Assembly (NCBI GenBank): GCA_041685935.1
Contig: JAWLES010000048.1
Coordinates: forward strand, 1-14,417
Reading direction: 5' to 3'
From: JAIPEK01 sp041685935
Lineage (GTDB): Bacteria; Desulfobacterota; Desulfobacteria; Desulfobacterales; Desulfobacteraceae
DNA: 14,417 nt
Shown piece after piece: positions 1 through 7,902 of this stretch. Below the pieces are notes generated by a model that did no database searches, had not been told where the DNA came from, and was given only the letters and a program-made list of their open reading frames with translations. The translations under genes and the position numbers were made by a program. Every line of letters begins with the position of its first letter. Positions within the stretch are counted from its first letter, which is position 1.

Positions 1-51
1 TCGTCGAGGAAACTCAAGGATATGCTGTCCCGGGTATCCGGAATGATTTGA
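1..51 (+). CDS. possible 3' end of an unidentified gene
   Basis: Frame 1 is open from the window edge to a TGA at 49-51 and would encode a 16-residue C-terminus ending in RVSGMI. Its third codon positions are mostly G or C, as in the neighbouring genes, which favours this frame. Frame 3 is also open, to a TGA at 57-59, with poorer codon bias. The fragment is too short to assign a family. If real, the gene would converge on the DUF255-Nudix gene. Confidence is low. Confidence 0.25.
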   Translation, partial: SSRKLKDMLSRVSGMI

Positions 52-65
52 CAGTGTGAGATGCC

Positions 66-83
66 CGGTTATTGGAATAACCG
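66..83. repeat. perfect 8-bp inverted repeat across the DUF255-Nudix stop codon
   Basis: CGGTTATT (66-73) and AATAACCG (76-83) are exact reverse complements separated by GG. The repeat contains the TAA stop of the minus-strand gene at 69-71. It could fold into a stem at the mRNA 3' end. No T-run follows on either strand, so it is not a classical intrinsic terminator. It may protect the 3' end, or be chance. Confidence 0.4.
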
Positions 84-2291
84 CTCTGCAACGGGCCTGA
101 ACACCTTTGCAATTTTTCCTTTGACCTGGTTGAGAGGTACAAACTCCCTTTCCCTGTCCTTTTCCCGGTCATCGAAAGTGCCTGTGATTTTCCCGTAAAA
201 AAACACGAACTCCCGGCTTGCGCCCTCCTGGTTAATTGTGACCGAGCCGATCCTCTCTCCCGGATCCACACTGTATCCGCTTTCTTCTTCACACTCCCGT
301 GCTGCAGCCTGTTCAAGGGTCTCACCGGGCTCCACCGTTCCCACGGGAAAGATCCACTGGCCGGGAAATTTTTTAGCGGTCACCATAAGAACCTCGATGC
401 CGTTTTCCGTTTCCCTGTACGGCACTATACCGGCCTTGCAAGGGGTATTCTTTTCGGGCGGACCGGTTTTAACCTCTCCTGTATTACTGATGCGGGAGAG
501 GTACACGTAAAGAAAATGTGCAAATGCACCAGGAGCCTTTTCAATGGTGCCTGTGAATGTTGTCAGGGTTTTATCCGCGCTCTTCCTGTAGACTTCTTTT
601 CCGGTGATTTCAGCCAGGCGGGCTGTGACACCAAGCGCAATGCTGTTGCCGGAAGGAATAGCCCCGTCTGTTCCTTCCTTTTTCCTGTGAATAAGCAGGG
701 TGTCTGCCGGGGTTTGAAAAAAACCACCGTTCCGGGTATCAAAAAATTTCGTGATCATGGTTCCGGCAAACTTTTCCGCTGCCTCGAGATACTTTTCCTG
801 TCCTGTTGCATCAAACAGGGCGAGAAGGCCTTCCGCGAAAAAGGCATAATCTTCCAGGAATCCCTCTATGAGGGTTTCTCCATCCTTGTGTCGGTGATAC
901 AGTGTGCCGTCCGGACCGGTCATATGATCCATTATGAATTCTGCAGCCCTGCGGGCCGTATCAAGATACGAATCATCAGCCAATGCCTGGTACGCCTCTG
1001 CAAATCCCTTTATCATGAGTCCGTTCCAGTCGGTGAGGATTTTCGTGTCCATAAGGGGGCGCTGCCTTGCGGACCTCGTGTTCCTGAGAAAATTCAGTGT
1101 CTGCCGGATAAGGGACCGGGTCTCCTCTTCACTCTTCCCGAACTTTTCAGCCACCTCGGAGATACCGGCACGGATATGAAAAATGTTCTTTCCTGTTTTT
1201 TCTCCGGTGACTTCGTCGCTGTAGTTTCCTGCATCTTCAAGCCCGAACCTCATTTTGAGCATCCAGTAGATTTCATCCGGGAGAAGTGACCTTATTTCTT
1301 TTGTGGTCCACAGGTAAAATTTGCCTTCCTCTCCCTGGGAGTCGGCATCTTCGCCGCAGAAAAATCCCCCGTTTTCAGATTCAAGGGTCTGTTTGACATA
1401 TGCTGCGGTTTCCCCGGCGATTGTTTCGTACAGAGTATTCCCGGTGCTTTTGAATGCGGTGCTGTATATCCAGACCAGCATGGCCTGGTCGTAAAGCATT
1501 TTTTCAAAGTGGGGAACCAGCCATTTTTCATCAGTGGAATACCTGTGAAAACCGCCTCCCACATGGTCGAATATGCCCCCTTCGGCCATTCGGGTCAGGG
1601 TGGTGTTGAGACATTCAAGGCATTCGGAGTCGGATTCGGATCGTCCGTATTCGAGCAGGAAAAGCAGGGTGTGAACCGACGGAAACTTGGGCCTTTTGCC
1701 TATTCCGCCGTTGGTTTTGTCAAAGCCGGAAACAAGGTTGCGGCGGCAGGCATCAGCATGGGAACGGTTCACCGGAGAACCGGGCTGTGAAGGCTCCGCC
1801 CCGAGGGCTTTTGTAACGGAATCTACCGTCTGCCTTATGGTATCCCGGTCTTTTTGCCAGATATCAGTCACCTTGCCCAGCAGGTCTATCAGGCCTGTCC
1901 GGCCGAATCCGCTCTCCTTGGGAATATAGGTTCCCGCGAAAAAAGGTTTTGCATCCGCATCCATAATAACGGTCAGGGGCCAGCCTCCTGACCCGGTCAT
2001 CATCAGGCAGACCTGCATGTAAACCGCATCAATGTCCGGCCTTTCCTCCCGGTCCACCTTTACAGGGACAAAGTGGCTGTTCAAAATTTCCGCCACCCGG
2101 TGGTCTTCAAAAGATTCAGCCTCCATCACATGGCACCAGTGGCAGGTTGAATACCCGGCTGAGAGAAATATCGGCAAATCGTTCTCTTTTGCAAGCCGGA
2201 ACGCTTCATCATCCCAAGGATGCCACTGTACAGGGTTCTCTGCGTGCTGCAGCAGATAGGGGCTTTTTTCTCGGATCAGCCTGTTTGTCAT
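69..2291 (-). CDS. DUF255 (YyaL/SSP411-like) thioredoxin-fold protein fused to a C-terminal Nudix hydrolase domain
   Basis: A 740-residue, probably cytoplasmic protein. The N-terminal part is the DUF255/thioredoxin DsbH-like domain: a CHWC motif at 50-53, VDREERPDID at 79-88, GGWP at 102-105 and GTYIP at 120-124. A helical barrel-like region follows, with conserved DHVGGGFHRYS (242-252) and HFEKMLYDQA (261-270). The family is usually about 670-700 residues; here the DUF255 part seems to end near 600-610. Residues about 620-740 form a Nudix domain with a full Nudix box at 651-673 (G, E657, R665-E666, E669-E670, G672). Nudix enzymes hydrolyse nucleoside diphosphate-X compounds; the substrate here is unknown. 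The role of DUF255 proteins is unproven, and the CxxC suggests redox activity. The start at 2291 is chosen because AGGAGG lies 4 nt upstream; an in-frame ATG at 2324 has no such support. The gene is last of a minus-strand series, 58 nt after the exporter gene. Confidence 0.93.
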   Translation of the reverse strand: MTNRLIREKSPYLLQHAENPVQWHPWDDEAFRLAKENDLPIFLSAGYSTCHWCHVMEAESFEDHRVAEILNSHFVPVKVDREERPDIDAVYMQVCLMMTGSGGWPLTVIMDADAKPFFAGTYIPKESGFGRTGLIDLLGKVTDIWQKDRDTIRQTVDSVTKALGAEPSQPGSPVNRSHADACRRNLVSGFDKTNGGIGKRPKFPSVHTLLFLLEYGRSESDSECLECLNTTLTRMAEGGIFDHVGGGFHRYSTDEKWLVPHFEKMLYDQAMLVWIYSTAFKSTGNTLYETIAGETAAYVKQTLESENGGFFCGEDADSQGEEGKFYLWTTKEIRSLLPDEIYWMLKMRFGLEDAGNYSDEVTGEKTGKNIFHIRAGISEVAEKFGKSEEETRSLIRQTLNFLRNTRSARQRPLMDTKILTDWNGLMIKGFAEAYQALADDSYLDTARRAAEFIMDHMTGPDGTLYHRHKDGETLIEGFLEDYAFFAEGLLALFDATGQEKYLEAAEKFAGTMITKFFDTRNGGFFQTPADTLLIHRKKEGTDGAIPSGNSIALGVTARLAEITGKEVYRKSADKTLTTFTGTIEKAPGAFAHFLYVYLSRISNTGEVKTGPPEKNTPCKAGIVPYRETENGIEVLMVTAKKFPGQWIFPVGTVEPGETLEQAAARECEEESGYSVDPGERIGSVTINQEGASREFVFFYGKITGTFDDREKDREREFVPLNQVKGKIAKVFRPVAERLFQ

Positions 2292-2349
2292 AAAACCTCC
2301 TCTTTTATCAACAACATAAGGCAATTTTTCAGGATGTCATCAGTAAAAT

Positions 2350-4140
2350 TCACTGCAGCTGCAGCAGAAGGTGGTAGTATTCCCCCTTTTTCCTCATCAG
2401 CTGCTCATGGGAGCCTGATTCCCTTATTTTTCCTTTTTGCAAAAGCAGGATGTTGTCGCACTCTCTCACGGTGTTGAGCCTGTGGGCGATAATAATGGAT
2501 ATCCTTCCCTTCATGAGCCTCTGCATTGCCTGATGTACTTTTTGTTCAGATACCGTGTCCATGTATGAGGTGGCCTCGTCAAAGATGATCAGGTCCGGGT
2601 TGAATGCAAACGCACGCGCGATGCACAAAAGCTGTTTCTCGCCGCTTGAAAAGGGCCGGCCCCCTTCCCGGACCATGGTATCGAGCCCGCTGTGTTTTTG
2701 GAACAGAAAATCACAGTTCGCCTTTTTCAGCACGTTTTCAAGGGCTTTGTCATCCATTTTCGCCTCCGGGGGCTGGATGTTGTCCCTCACGCTGGTGGAA
2801 AAAAGTACGGGGTCCTGCATTACAAGGGCTGTTCTGTCCCGGATGTTCCGGATACTCAGTGTTGCGCCGTCTTTACCGTTGATTCGTATCGTTCCTGAAT
2901 CCGGTCTGTAAAAACCTGTGATCAGGTTGATAAGGGAACTTTTCCCTGAGCCTGTGTGTCCGGCGATACCTAATGCCTGCCCTTTCCGTATTGAAAATGA
3001 AATGTCGGTGAGCACCTCTTCCCCGGTTTTGTAGGAAAAGCGGATACGGTCGAACTCAATGTGTTCAATCCTGTTGATGCGGCCGCCGGTTTGAAAGATC
3101 CGGTCTTTGAAAGGCTTTCTGTCCAGAACCGAGACAATCCGTTCAGCCGATGCAAGTGCGTTCTGCAGAAGGTTGAACTTTTCCGACAGATCCCGTACAG
3201 GCCGGAAAAACATTTTGATATAGGAAAGAAAGGCCACGAGAACGCCGATGGTGATCTCTTCCTGCAGGATCTCCCGGCCGCCGGTCCAGATTATTATCCC
3301 TGTGCCCAGAGTGCTTAAAAACCCTATGAACGGCATGAATACTGCGAACAGCCTTATCTGGAAAAGCCCGGCCCTGAAGTGGTCCGTATTTATTCTGCTG
3401 AATTTTTTCAAAAACAGGCCGACCCCGGAAGAGGTCTGTATGATTTTGATGCCGGAGACGGTCTCGGAAAACACGTGGTTGATCTCTCCGACTTTCTGCC
3501 GAATGGTTCTGAAGACTTTTCTGGAGACTTTGGAAAAAAATACGATGCTGATGATTATCAGGGGGACCAGCAATGAAATTTGAAACGCCAGTGCAGGGTT
3601 CATTGAGAACATCATCACCAGAATGCCGATCATCAGCACAAGGTCCCGGAACACGAAGACAAGTATGCTGGAAAATATTTCATTCATATTTTCCACGTCA
3701 CCTGCAACCCTGCTCACAAGGCGGCCTGACGAAAATTCGTCAAAGTAGGAGACAGGCAAAGAGGACATGTGGCGGAACAGAGAACACCTCAGGTACAAAA
3801 TTATCTTCTGGCCGGTATATTCCATAAATACAGCCTGGGCGAAATCGGTGATCAGTGAAGCCAGGACAACGGCCAAAAAGATAATACTGAAAAGCTTGAA
3901 AGAAAGGATCTCGACGCCCAGGACATCGGCTTTAGCATCGTTGCCCGCGATTATGAACCCGTCAATCACCTTCTGCGTGAGAACCGGGATCATAAGGTCA
4001 AGGAAAGTGACTATGAAAACAAGAAAAACCGAGACGCAGAGCATCCAGAAGTAGGGCCGGATAAACGGCCAGATTCCCTTGACCAGGGTTACATCGGAAA
4101 GCTTGATTTCCCGTTCTTCATGATCAGGTGACGACGTCAT
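2350..4140 (-). CDS. ABC exporter half-transporter, MdlB/BmrD-like subunit (catalytic Walker B, degenerate signature)
   Basis: A 596-residue inner-membrane ABC half-transporter. An N-terminal membrane domain with hydrophobic segments between about 28 and 310 (type IV exporter fold) is followed by a nucleotide-binding domain from about 360. Visible motifs are Walker A GHTGSGKS (394-401), Q-loop Q442, Walker B LIIFDE (517-522) with the catalytic Glu E522, and switch His H553. The signature is FSSGE (497-501) instead of LSGGQ. This pattern matches the MdlB/YheH(BmrD) side of heterodimeric exporters. ATG codons at 4143 and 4140 are adjacent; 4140 is preferred because AGGAG sits 4 nt before it and only 1 nt before the other. 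The start overlaps the end of the partner gene by 17 nt, so translational coupling is likely. Substrate (drug, lipid or peptide) cannot be told from sequence. Confidence 0.93.
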   Translation of the reverse strand: MTSSPDHEEREIKLSDVTLVKGIWPFIRPYFWMLCVSVFLVFIVTFLDLMIPVLTQKVIDGFIIAGNDAKADVLGVEILSFKLFSIIFLAVVLASLITDFAQAVFMEYTGQKIILYLRCSLFRHMSSLPVSYFDEFSSGRLVSRVAGDVENMNEIFSSILVFVFRDLVLMIGILVMMFSMNPALAFQISLLVPLIIISIVFFSKVSRKVFRTIRQKVGEINHVFSETVSGIKIIQTSSGVGLFLKKFSRINTDHFRAGLFQIRLFAVFMPFIGFLSTLGTGIIIWTGGREILQEEITIGVLVAFLSYIKMFFRPVRDLSEKFNLLQNALASAERIVSVLDRKPFKDRIFQTGGRINRIEHIEFDRIRFSYKTGEEVLTDISFSIRKGQALGIAGHTGSGKSSLINLITGFYRPDSGTIRINGKDGATLSIRNIRDRTALVMQDPVLFSTSVRDNIQPPEAKMDDKALENVLKKANCDFLFQKHSGLDTMVREGGRPFSSGEKQLLCIARAFAFNPDLIIFDEATSYMDTVSEQKVHQAMQRLMKGRISIIIAHRLNTVRECDNILLLQKGKIRESGSHEQLMRKKGEYYHLLLQLQ

Positions 4141-5857
4141 CATTCTCCTCGTACATCTGGGCGGTGAAGGAATTTTTATAAAACAGGTTCGTCTCCATCA
4201 GTGTTTTATGGTCTCCGCTGTTTTCTATTCTTCCGTTGTTCAGAATGAATATGGAATCACAAAAGGTGAGGGCTGCTATCCTGTGGGAGACGATTATAAG
4301 GGTGGCATCCCCCTTGAGCCTCCTGATTCCTTCCATAACCCTGGAGGCTGTGTCCGTGTCCATCTGGCTGACCGGGTCGTCCAGAAGCAGGATGTCAGTC
4401 GGTGCCGCAAGCGCCCTTGCCAGTGCGATTCTCTGTTTCTGGCCGCCTGACAGGGTGACCCCCCTTTCTCCAACAACTGTTTCAAGGCCCTCAGGCATGG
4501 CCTGGATGGTATCAGCCAGCATGGCCGCCCGGATGGTGTCGTCGAGTCTCCTGTCGGATATCTCCCTGCCCATGACGATGTTTTCGCGTATGCTGCCCGA
4601 GAAGATGAAGCTTTCCTGCGGCATGAACCCGATCCTGCTCCGCAATGCTTCAAGTTCGGTGTGCCGGACATCCTGCCCTGCAATGGAGACATGTCCGCTT
4701 TCAGGGTCGTAAAGCCTGGGGATCAGCTGAACAAGGGAAGTCTTGCCGCTTCCGGGAGGGCCGCTGATACCGGCAAGACCGCCTTTGGGGATATGCATGG
4801 ATACGTGATCCAGTACAGGGGCTCCAGGATCGTAGGCGAACGTTGCATCCGCAATCCCGATGTCTCCGCTGCCAGGGACCGGCGGAGCTGCGTCAGGAAA
4901 GGATCGGACGGAAGGTACGGTTTCAATGACAGTCCTGACACGCTTGAGGGAGGCAAGTCCTCTCTGGAGAAGGTTGGTCATCCAGCCCAGGGCGATCATG
5001 GGCCATGCAAGGATTCCCATGTACTGGATGAACGCCACCAGCTCTCCGGGGGTTAACGCATCCGTGGTCACGAGGAATCCCCCGTAAAAAATGATGATGA
5101 ATGTTGACGAGTTAAAGAAGAACGTCATAAGCGGCTTGAAAAAAGAGGTCAGGATAGCCCGTTTCAGGTTTTTTGAGAAATAGTCGGTTGATATCCCTGC
5201 CACCCGGTCGTTCACCAGGTTTTCAAAATTGAAGACCTTGACCACGCGGATGCCGAAAAAGCTCTCGCGCACAAGTTCGGTAAGTGCGGAAAAGGATTCC
5301 TGGGCGGTGTTGTGGTACTCGTGCATTTTTCGTCCAAGAATCCTGGTACTGACAATGAGAAACGGCATAGGTATCAAAGCCAGCAGGGTGAGTTTCACGT
5401 TCATCCACATCATCACCGCAATGGTGGCGCCCCCCAGCAGAAACGCGTCTATGATCGCCACGATTCCCAGCCCGAAGGCCATTCTGATGTGGTTTATGTC
5501 ACTGGTGGCCCTGGCCATGATGTCGCCTGTCCTGACTGTGTCGTAAAATTTCGGGTCAAGATGGATGATGCGGTTGAAAAGCTCTTCCCTCAGGCCTTTT
5601 TCCACATGCCTGGCGCTGCCCATGAGAAGTACGCGCCAGGCATACCTGATTGCCGTCATCAAAGCCCCCAGAATAATGATCAGAAATGCCTGGTGCGCGA
5701 ATACCGAGGCCTCCGGGCTTCCCCCTGCAAGCATGTCAACGGACTGCTTTATGATTTCCGGGATCACCAGCTGCATTCCGTCCACAACTATCATGCAGAT
5801 CACACCTGCGATAATGTGCAGGGTGTGTTTTTTAAAATAGGGGATCAGGAGTTTCAT
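4124..5857 (-). CDS. ABC exporter half-transporter, MdlA/BmrC-like subunit (canonical LSGGQ, Asp in place of catalytic Glu)
   Basis: A 577-residue half-transporter and the likely partner of the overlapping downstream gene. The membrane domain covers about residues 10-300 and the ATPase domain about 330-577. Walker A is GPPGSGKT (366-373), Q-loop Q414, the signature is a canonical LSGGQ (469-473) and switch His H525 is present. Walker B reads ILLLDD, so D494 stands where the catalytic Glu should be. The same Asp substitution is typical of MdlA, YheI(BmrC) and TM287, the weak-site subunits of heterodimeric exporters. The start at 5857 gives the expected short N-terminus and a 7-nt gap from the DUF3786 gene; its GAGGAG is 13 nt upstream, which is long. 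An in-frame ATG at 5896 would add 13 residues, overlap the upstream gene and has no clear ribosome site. Confidence 0.92.
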   Translation of the reverse strand: MKLLIPYFKKHTLHIIAGVICMIVVDGMQLVIPEIIKQSVDMLAGGSPEASVFAHQAFLIIILGALMTAIRYAWRVLLMGSARHVEKGLREELFNRIIHLDPKFYDTVRTGDIMARATSDINHIRMAFGLGIVAIIDAFLLGGATIAVMMWMNVKLTLLALIPMPFLIVSTRILGRKMHEYHNTAQESFSALTELVRESFFGIRVVKVFNFENLVNDRVAGISTDYFSKNLKRAILTSFFKPLMTFFFNSSTFIIIFYGGFLVTTDALTPGELVAFIQYMGILAWPMIALGWMTNLLQRGLASLKRVRTVIETVPSVRSFPDAAPPVPGSGDIGIADATFAYDPGAPVLDHVSMHIPKGGLAGISGPPGSGKTSLVQLIPRLYDPESGHVSIAGQDVRHTELEALRSRIGFMPQESFIFSGSIRENIVMGREISDRRLDDTIRAAMLADTIQAMPEGLETVVGERGVTLSGGQKQRIALARALAAPTDILLLDDPVSQMDTDTASRVMEGIRRLKGDATLIIVSHRIAALTFCDSIFILNNGRIENSGDHKTLMETNLFYKNSFTAQMYEENDDVVT

Positions 5858-5864
5858 ACCGGTG

Positions 5865-6503
5865 CTATGACTCCTCTGAAAAACCCTGGGCCTCATCCGG
5901 GGCGGAAACCAGGTGCGTATATATCAGCCTTCCGAGAATGGCTATGCATTCCGCATCCAGGCGGGTTTCAACGTCCGGCCTGAAAAGTATTGAACATGCC
6001 GCTCTGAATTCATCATCAGCATCATTGAAAAGCACACATACAGGTATGTTCGGAAGAGCCTCGATTTGAGCTGCAAGGTCGTATCCTGCATCGATTGCTT
6101 CATCCCTTGCCCCGAGGCGGCGGGCAGCCCTGGAAAGTGAGTCTTTTGCGCCGGTGAAGCCGGACGCAACAGCGTTTTCCACATCATGGGCAAAGTACAC
6201 GGTCAGGGGGCCGGAATCCTTGAGATCCCTGAAGGATACCCAGCGCTCGCCTTCAGGGGGAGAGGACCTTGCCATGAGAAGATACCTGCATAAAACAACA
6301 CAGATGTCAAAGCCGGGCCTTCTGCCCGACCAGTCCAGGATACCGCCGGGGGAAACCGAATAGACCCGGTTCAGCAAAGGCACAAAAAGGGAGCCGTCCC
6401 TGTGCTCGATCCCTTTTATGGATGCGGCAGTATCAAATGACAGGGTTTTCAGCCTGTTCAGGTAGTATGAATAGGTGTCTTCAAAAGATCGGTTTTCCCC
6501 CAT
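5865..6503 (-). CDS. DUF3786 domain protein of unknown function
   Basis: A 212-residue soluble protein with no signal peptide or membrane segment. The C-terminal half carries the pattern I associate with DUF3786: a YDLAAQIEALPNIP stretch, then LFNDADDEFRAACSILF, then a helix resembling that family's end. DUF3786 proteins occur in anaerobes (Desulfobacterota, Clostridia, methanogens) and have no established biochemical function. GGAGG lies 7 nt before the ATG. The gene starts 2 nt after the MFS stop and ends 7 nt before the ABC start, so it is very probably co-transcribed with transporters. The family call rests on pattern memory, not a search. Confidence 0.78.
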   Translation of the reverse strand: MGENRSFEDTYSYYLNRLKTLSFDTAASIKGIEHRDGSLFVPLLNRVYSVSPGGILDWSGRRPGFDICVVLCRYLLMARSSPPEGERWVSFRDLKDSGPLTVYFAHDVENAVASGFTGAKDSLSRAARRLGARDEAIDAGYDLAAQIEALPNIPVCVLFNDADDEFRAACSILFRPDVETRLDAECIAILGRLIYTHLVSAPDEAQGFSEES

Positions 6504-6505
6504 GG

Positions 6506-7798
6506 CTAATCCTCCGGTTCTGAATATTTAATATGCCCCTCTTGTGTATCAGTATTTTTTTTTAAAAGCGTGAAAAGATGCACCAGAAGGATGATACCTG
6601 CCAGTGTAATTCCGGCCGCCACAAGAAAGGATACCTTGTATGCGTATGTGTCGGTTTTTCCCGAGTAAATCAGGATGTCGGCGACGGGTCCCGTTATCAG
6701 GGTGCTTGCAGTGCCGAAACTCAAAAAAATTGTTGCATTGAATATGCTGAAGAGCCGGCCGCGCTTTTCCGGAGGTATGAGCTGGGATGCAAGCTCATAG
6801 GATGATGCGATAATGGTTACGTCGGCAAGCCCCATTAAAAATATGCTGATGCAGACGTAAAACAGGCTGTCCGTGCTCCCCAGCAGAACAAGGCCTGCAG
6901 CAGCCGCAAGTGAGGCCGCAAAAAGGATATTGCTGTTTCCCGCCTTTCCGGATGCCCACCCGGCCAGAAAGCCTGCAAGGATAATGGCCACTGACCTTAA
7001 GTTCGCCACGTGGCTCAAGGTGAGGCTGGGCAGGTTGAACCCGTCCGGAAGAGTGAGATACTGGGTGAGGATCACGGCCACCGAGTTCCGCCCGAAATTT
7101 ATCAGCACCATGGAGCTGATAAAGATGATAAAGATATAAAGGTTGAACTCACCTGTCAGGGAGGATTTGCTTTCGTAATCCCTCTCCTGTTTCTGAATTC
7201 CGCCTTCCGGCACCATGAGCATCGGAATTATGGAAAAAGCCATCACGCCTGCTGCGATTAAAAAGAGTGCACCTTCGTTAAATCCCCATCCTTCATAGCT
7301 TGTGCCGAGCTTGTCGTACATAAGCCCTCCGATGAGGATGCCCATGATCCTGCCGATGCCGCCGATGCTTTCGAGCCGTCCCATGATGCCCGCCCTGGAG
7401 CCTTTCCGGTAAATATCTGAAATCAGTGCGCTCCAGCCGATGTTGGACATGGACCAGAATATTTCAATCACGCAGAGCCCGGCAATGATCACATACCCGG
7501 ACATAAGTTTTTTTTCAGGAATCAGGTGGGCGTACCACAAAAGCACTGTCCCTGCAGCTGCCAGGATTTCTCCCCAGATGATCAGGGATCTTCTCTTCTG
7601 GTGCCGGTCGGAAAAGATTCCCCAGACATACCGCTGGCACACCACGTTAAAGATCATGGGAAGGGTTGCGAAAAGGGTTGTTGCAGTTACCGAAAGCCCC
7701 AGAAAATGCCTGAGATAAATGGAGAGGTAGCTGTAAAACAGCCCCCGTCTGAACATCACAAGCATCTGAAATGATGATATGCCCAAGAATACTTTCAT
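6506..7798 (-). CDS. MFS transporter, 12 membrane segments, substrate unknown
   Basis: A 430-residue integral membrane protein with alternating hydrophobic stretches consistent with 12 helices. The loop between helices 2 and 3 has the MFS motif-A pattern, GIFSDRHQKRR (60-70). A charged loop with PPEKRGRLF in the second half mirrors it. A hydrophilic linker around residues 200-215 separates the two halves. The protein likely uses ion gradients to move a small solute across the inner membrane; direction and substrate cannot be inferred. The ATG at 7798 has no convincing ribosome-binding site (CTGTCT precedes it), so translation may be near-leaderless from the promoter proposed just upstream. 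It is the first gene of the close-packed minus-strand group, 94 nt after the kinase stop. Confidence 0.9.
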   Translation of the reverse strand: MKVFLGISSFQMLVMFRRGLFYSYLSIYLRHFLGLSVTATTLFATLPMIFNVVCQRYVWGIFSDRHQKRRSLIIWGEILAAAGTVLLWYAHLIPEKKLMSGYVIIAGLCVIEIFWSMSNIGWSALISDIYRKGSRAGIMGRLESIGGIGRIMGILIGGLMYDKLGTSYEGWGFNEGALFLIAAGVMAFSIIPMLMVPEGGIQKQERDYESKSSLTGEFNLYIFIIFISSMVLINFGRNSVAVILTQYLTLPDGFNLPSLTLSHVANLRSVAIILAGFLAGWASGKAGNSNILFAASLAAAAGLVLLGSTDSLFYVCISIFLMGLADVTIIASSYELASQLIPPEKRGRLFSIFNATIFLSFGTASTLITGPVADILIYSGKTDTYAYKVSFLVAAGITLAGIILLVHLFTLLKKNTDTQEGHIKYSEPED

Positions 7799-7807
7799 AG
7801 ACAGCTA

Positions 7808-7836
7808 TTTGTAACAGAGAAAACAATCAAATACAA
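7808..7836 (-). promoter_or_regulatory. possible sigma-70-type promoter for the MFS-DUF3786-ABC group
   Basis: Read on the minus strand: TTGTAT (7831-7836) as -35, 17 bp, then TACAAA (7808-7813) as -10; each matches the consensus at four of six positions. Transcription would start within a few bases of the MFS ATG at 7798. This fits the missing Shine-Dalgarno but would make the message nearly leaderless. Read-through from the kinase gene is the alternative. Confidence 0.3.
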
Positions 7837-7850
7837 TTGGTTTATCCCGG

Positions 7851-7902
7851 CGGAAGATTTCCGGCTCGGCCGGGTTATGAAAACCTGCGGCTTCAGCCGA
7901 GC
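7851..7902 (-). terminator. inverted-repeat cluster at the 3' end of the histidine kinase, possible weak terminator
   Basis: Two adjacent structures are visible. CGGAA-GAT-TTCCG occupies 7851-7863. GCTCGGC (7864-7870) pairs with GCCGAGC (7896-7902) and encloses a smaller GGTT/AACC stem (7873-7876 with 7882-7885). They cover the kinase stop codon (7893-7895) and follow it in the minus direction. No T-run follows, so intrinsic termination is uncertain; Rho-dependent attenuation or mRNA processing are alternatives. Confidence 0.3.

Noticed and set aside
516..1289. A 257-codon plus-strand frame inside the DUF255-Nudix gene
   Set aside because: The opposite strand carries conserved DUF255 motifs throughout; this frame has no known motifs.
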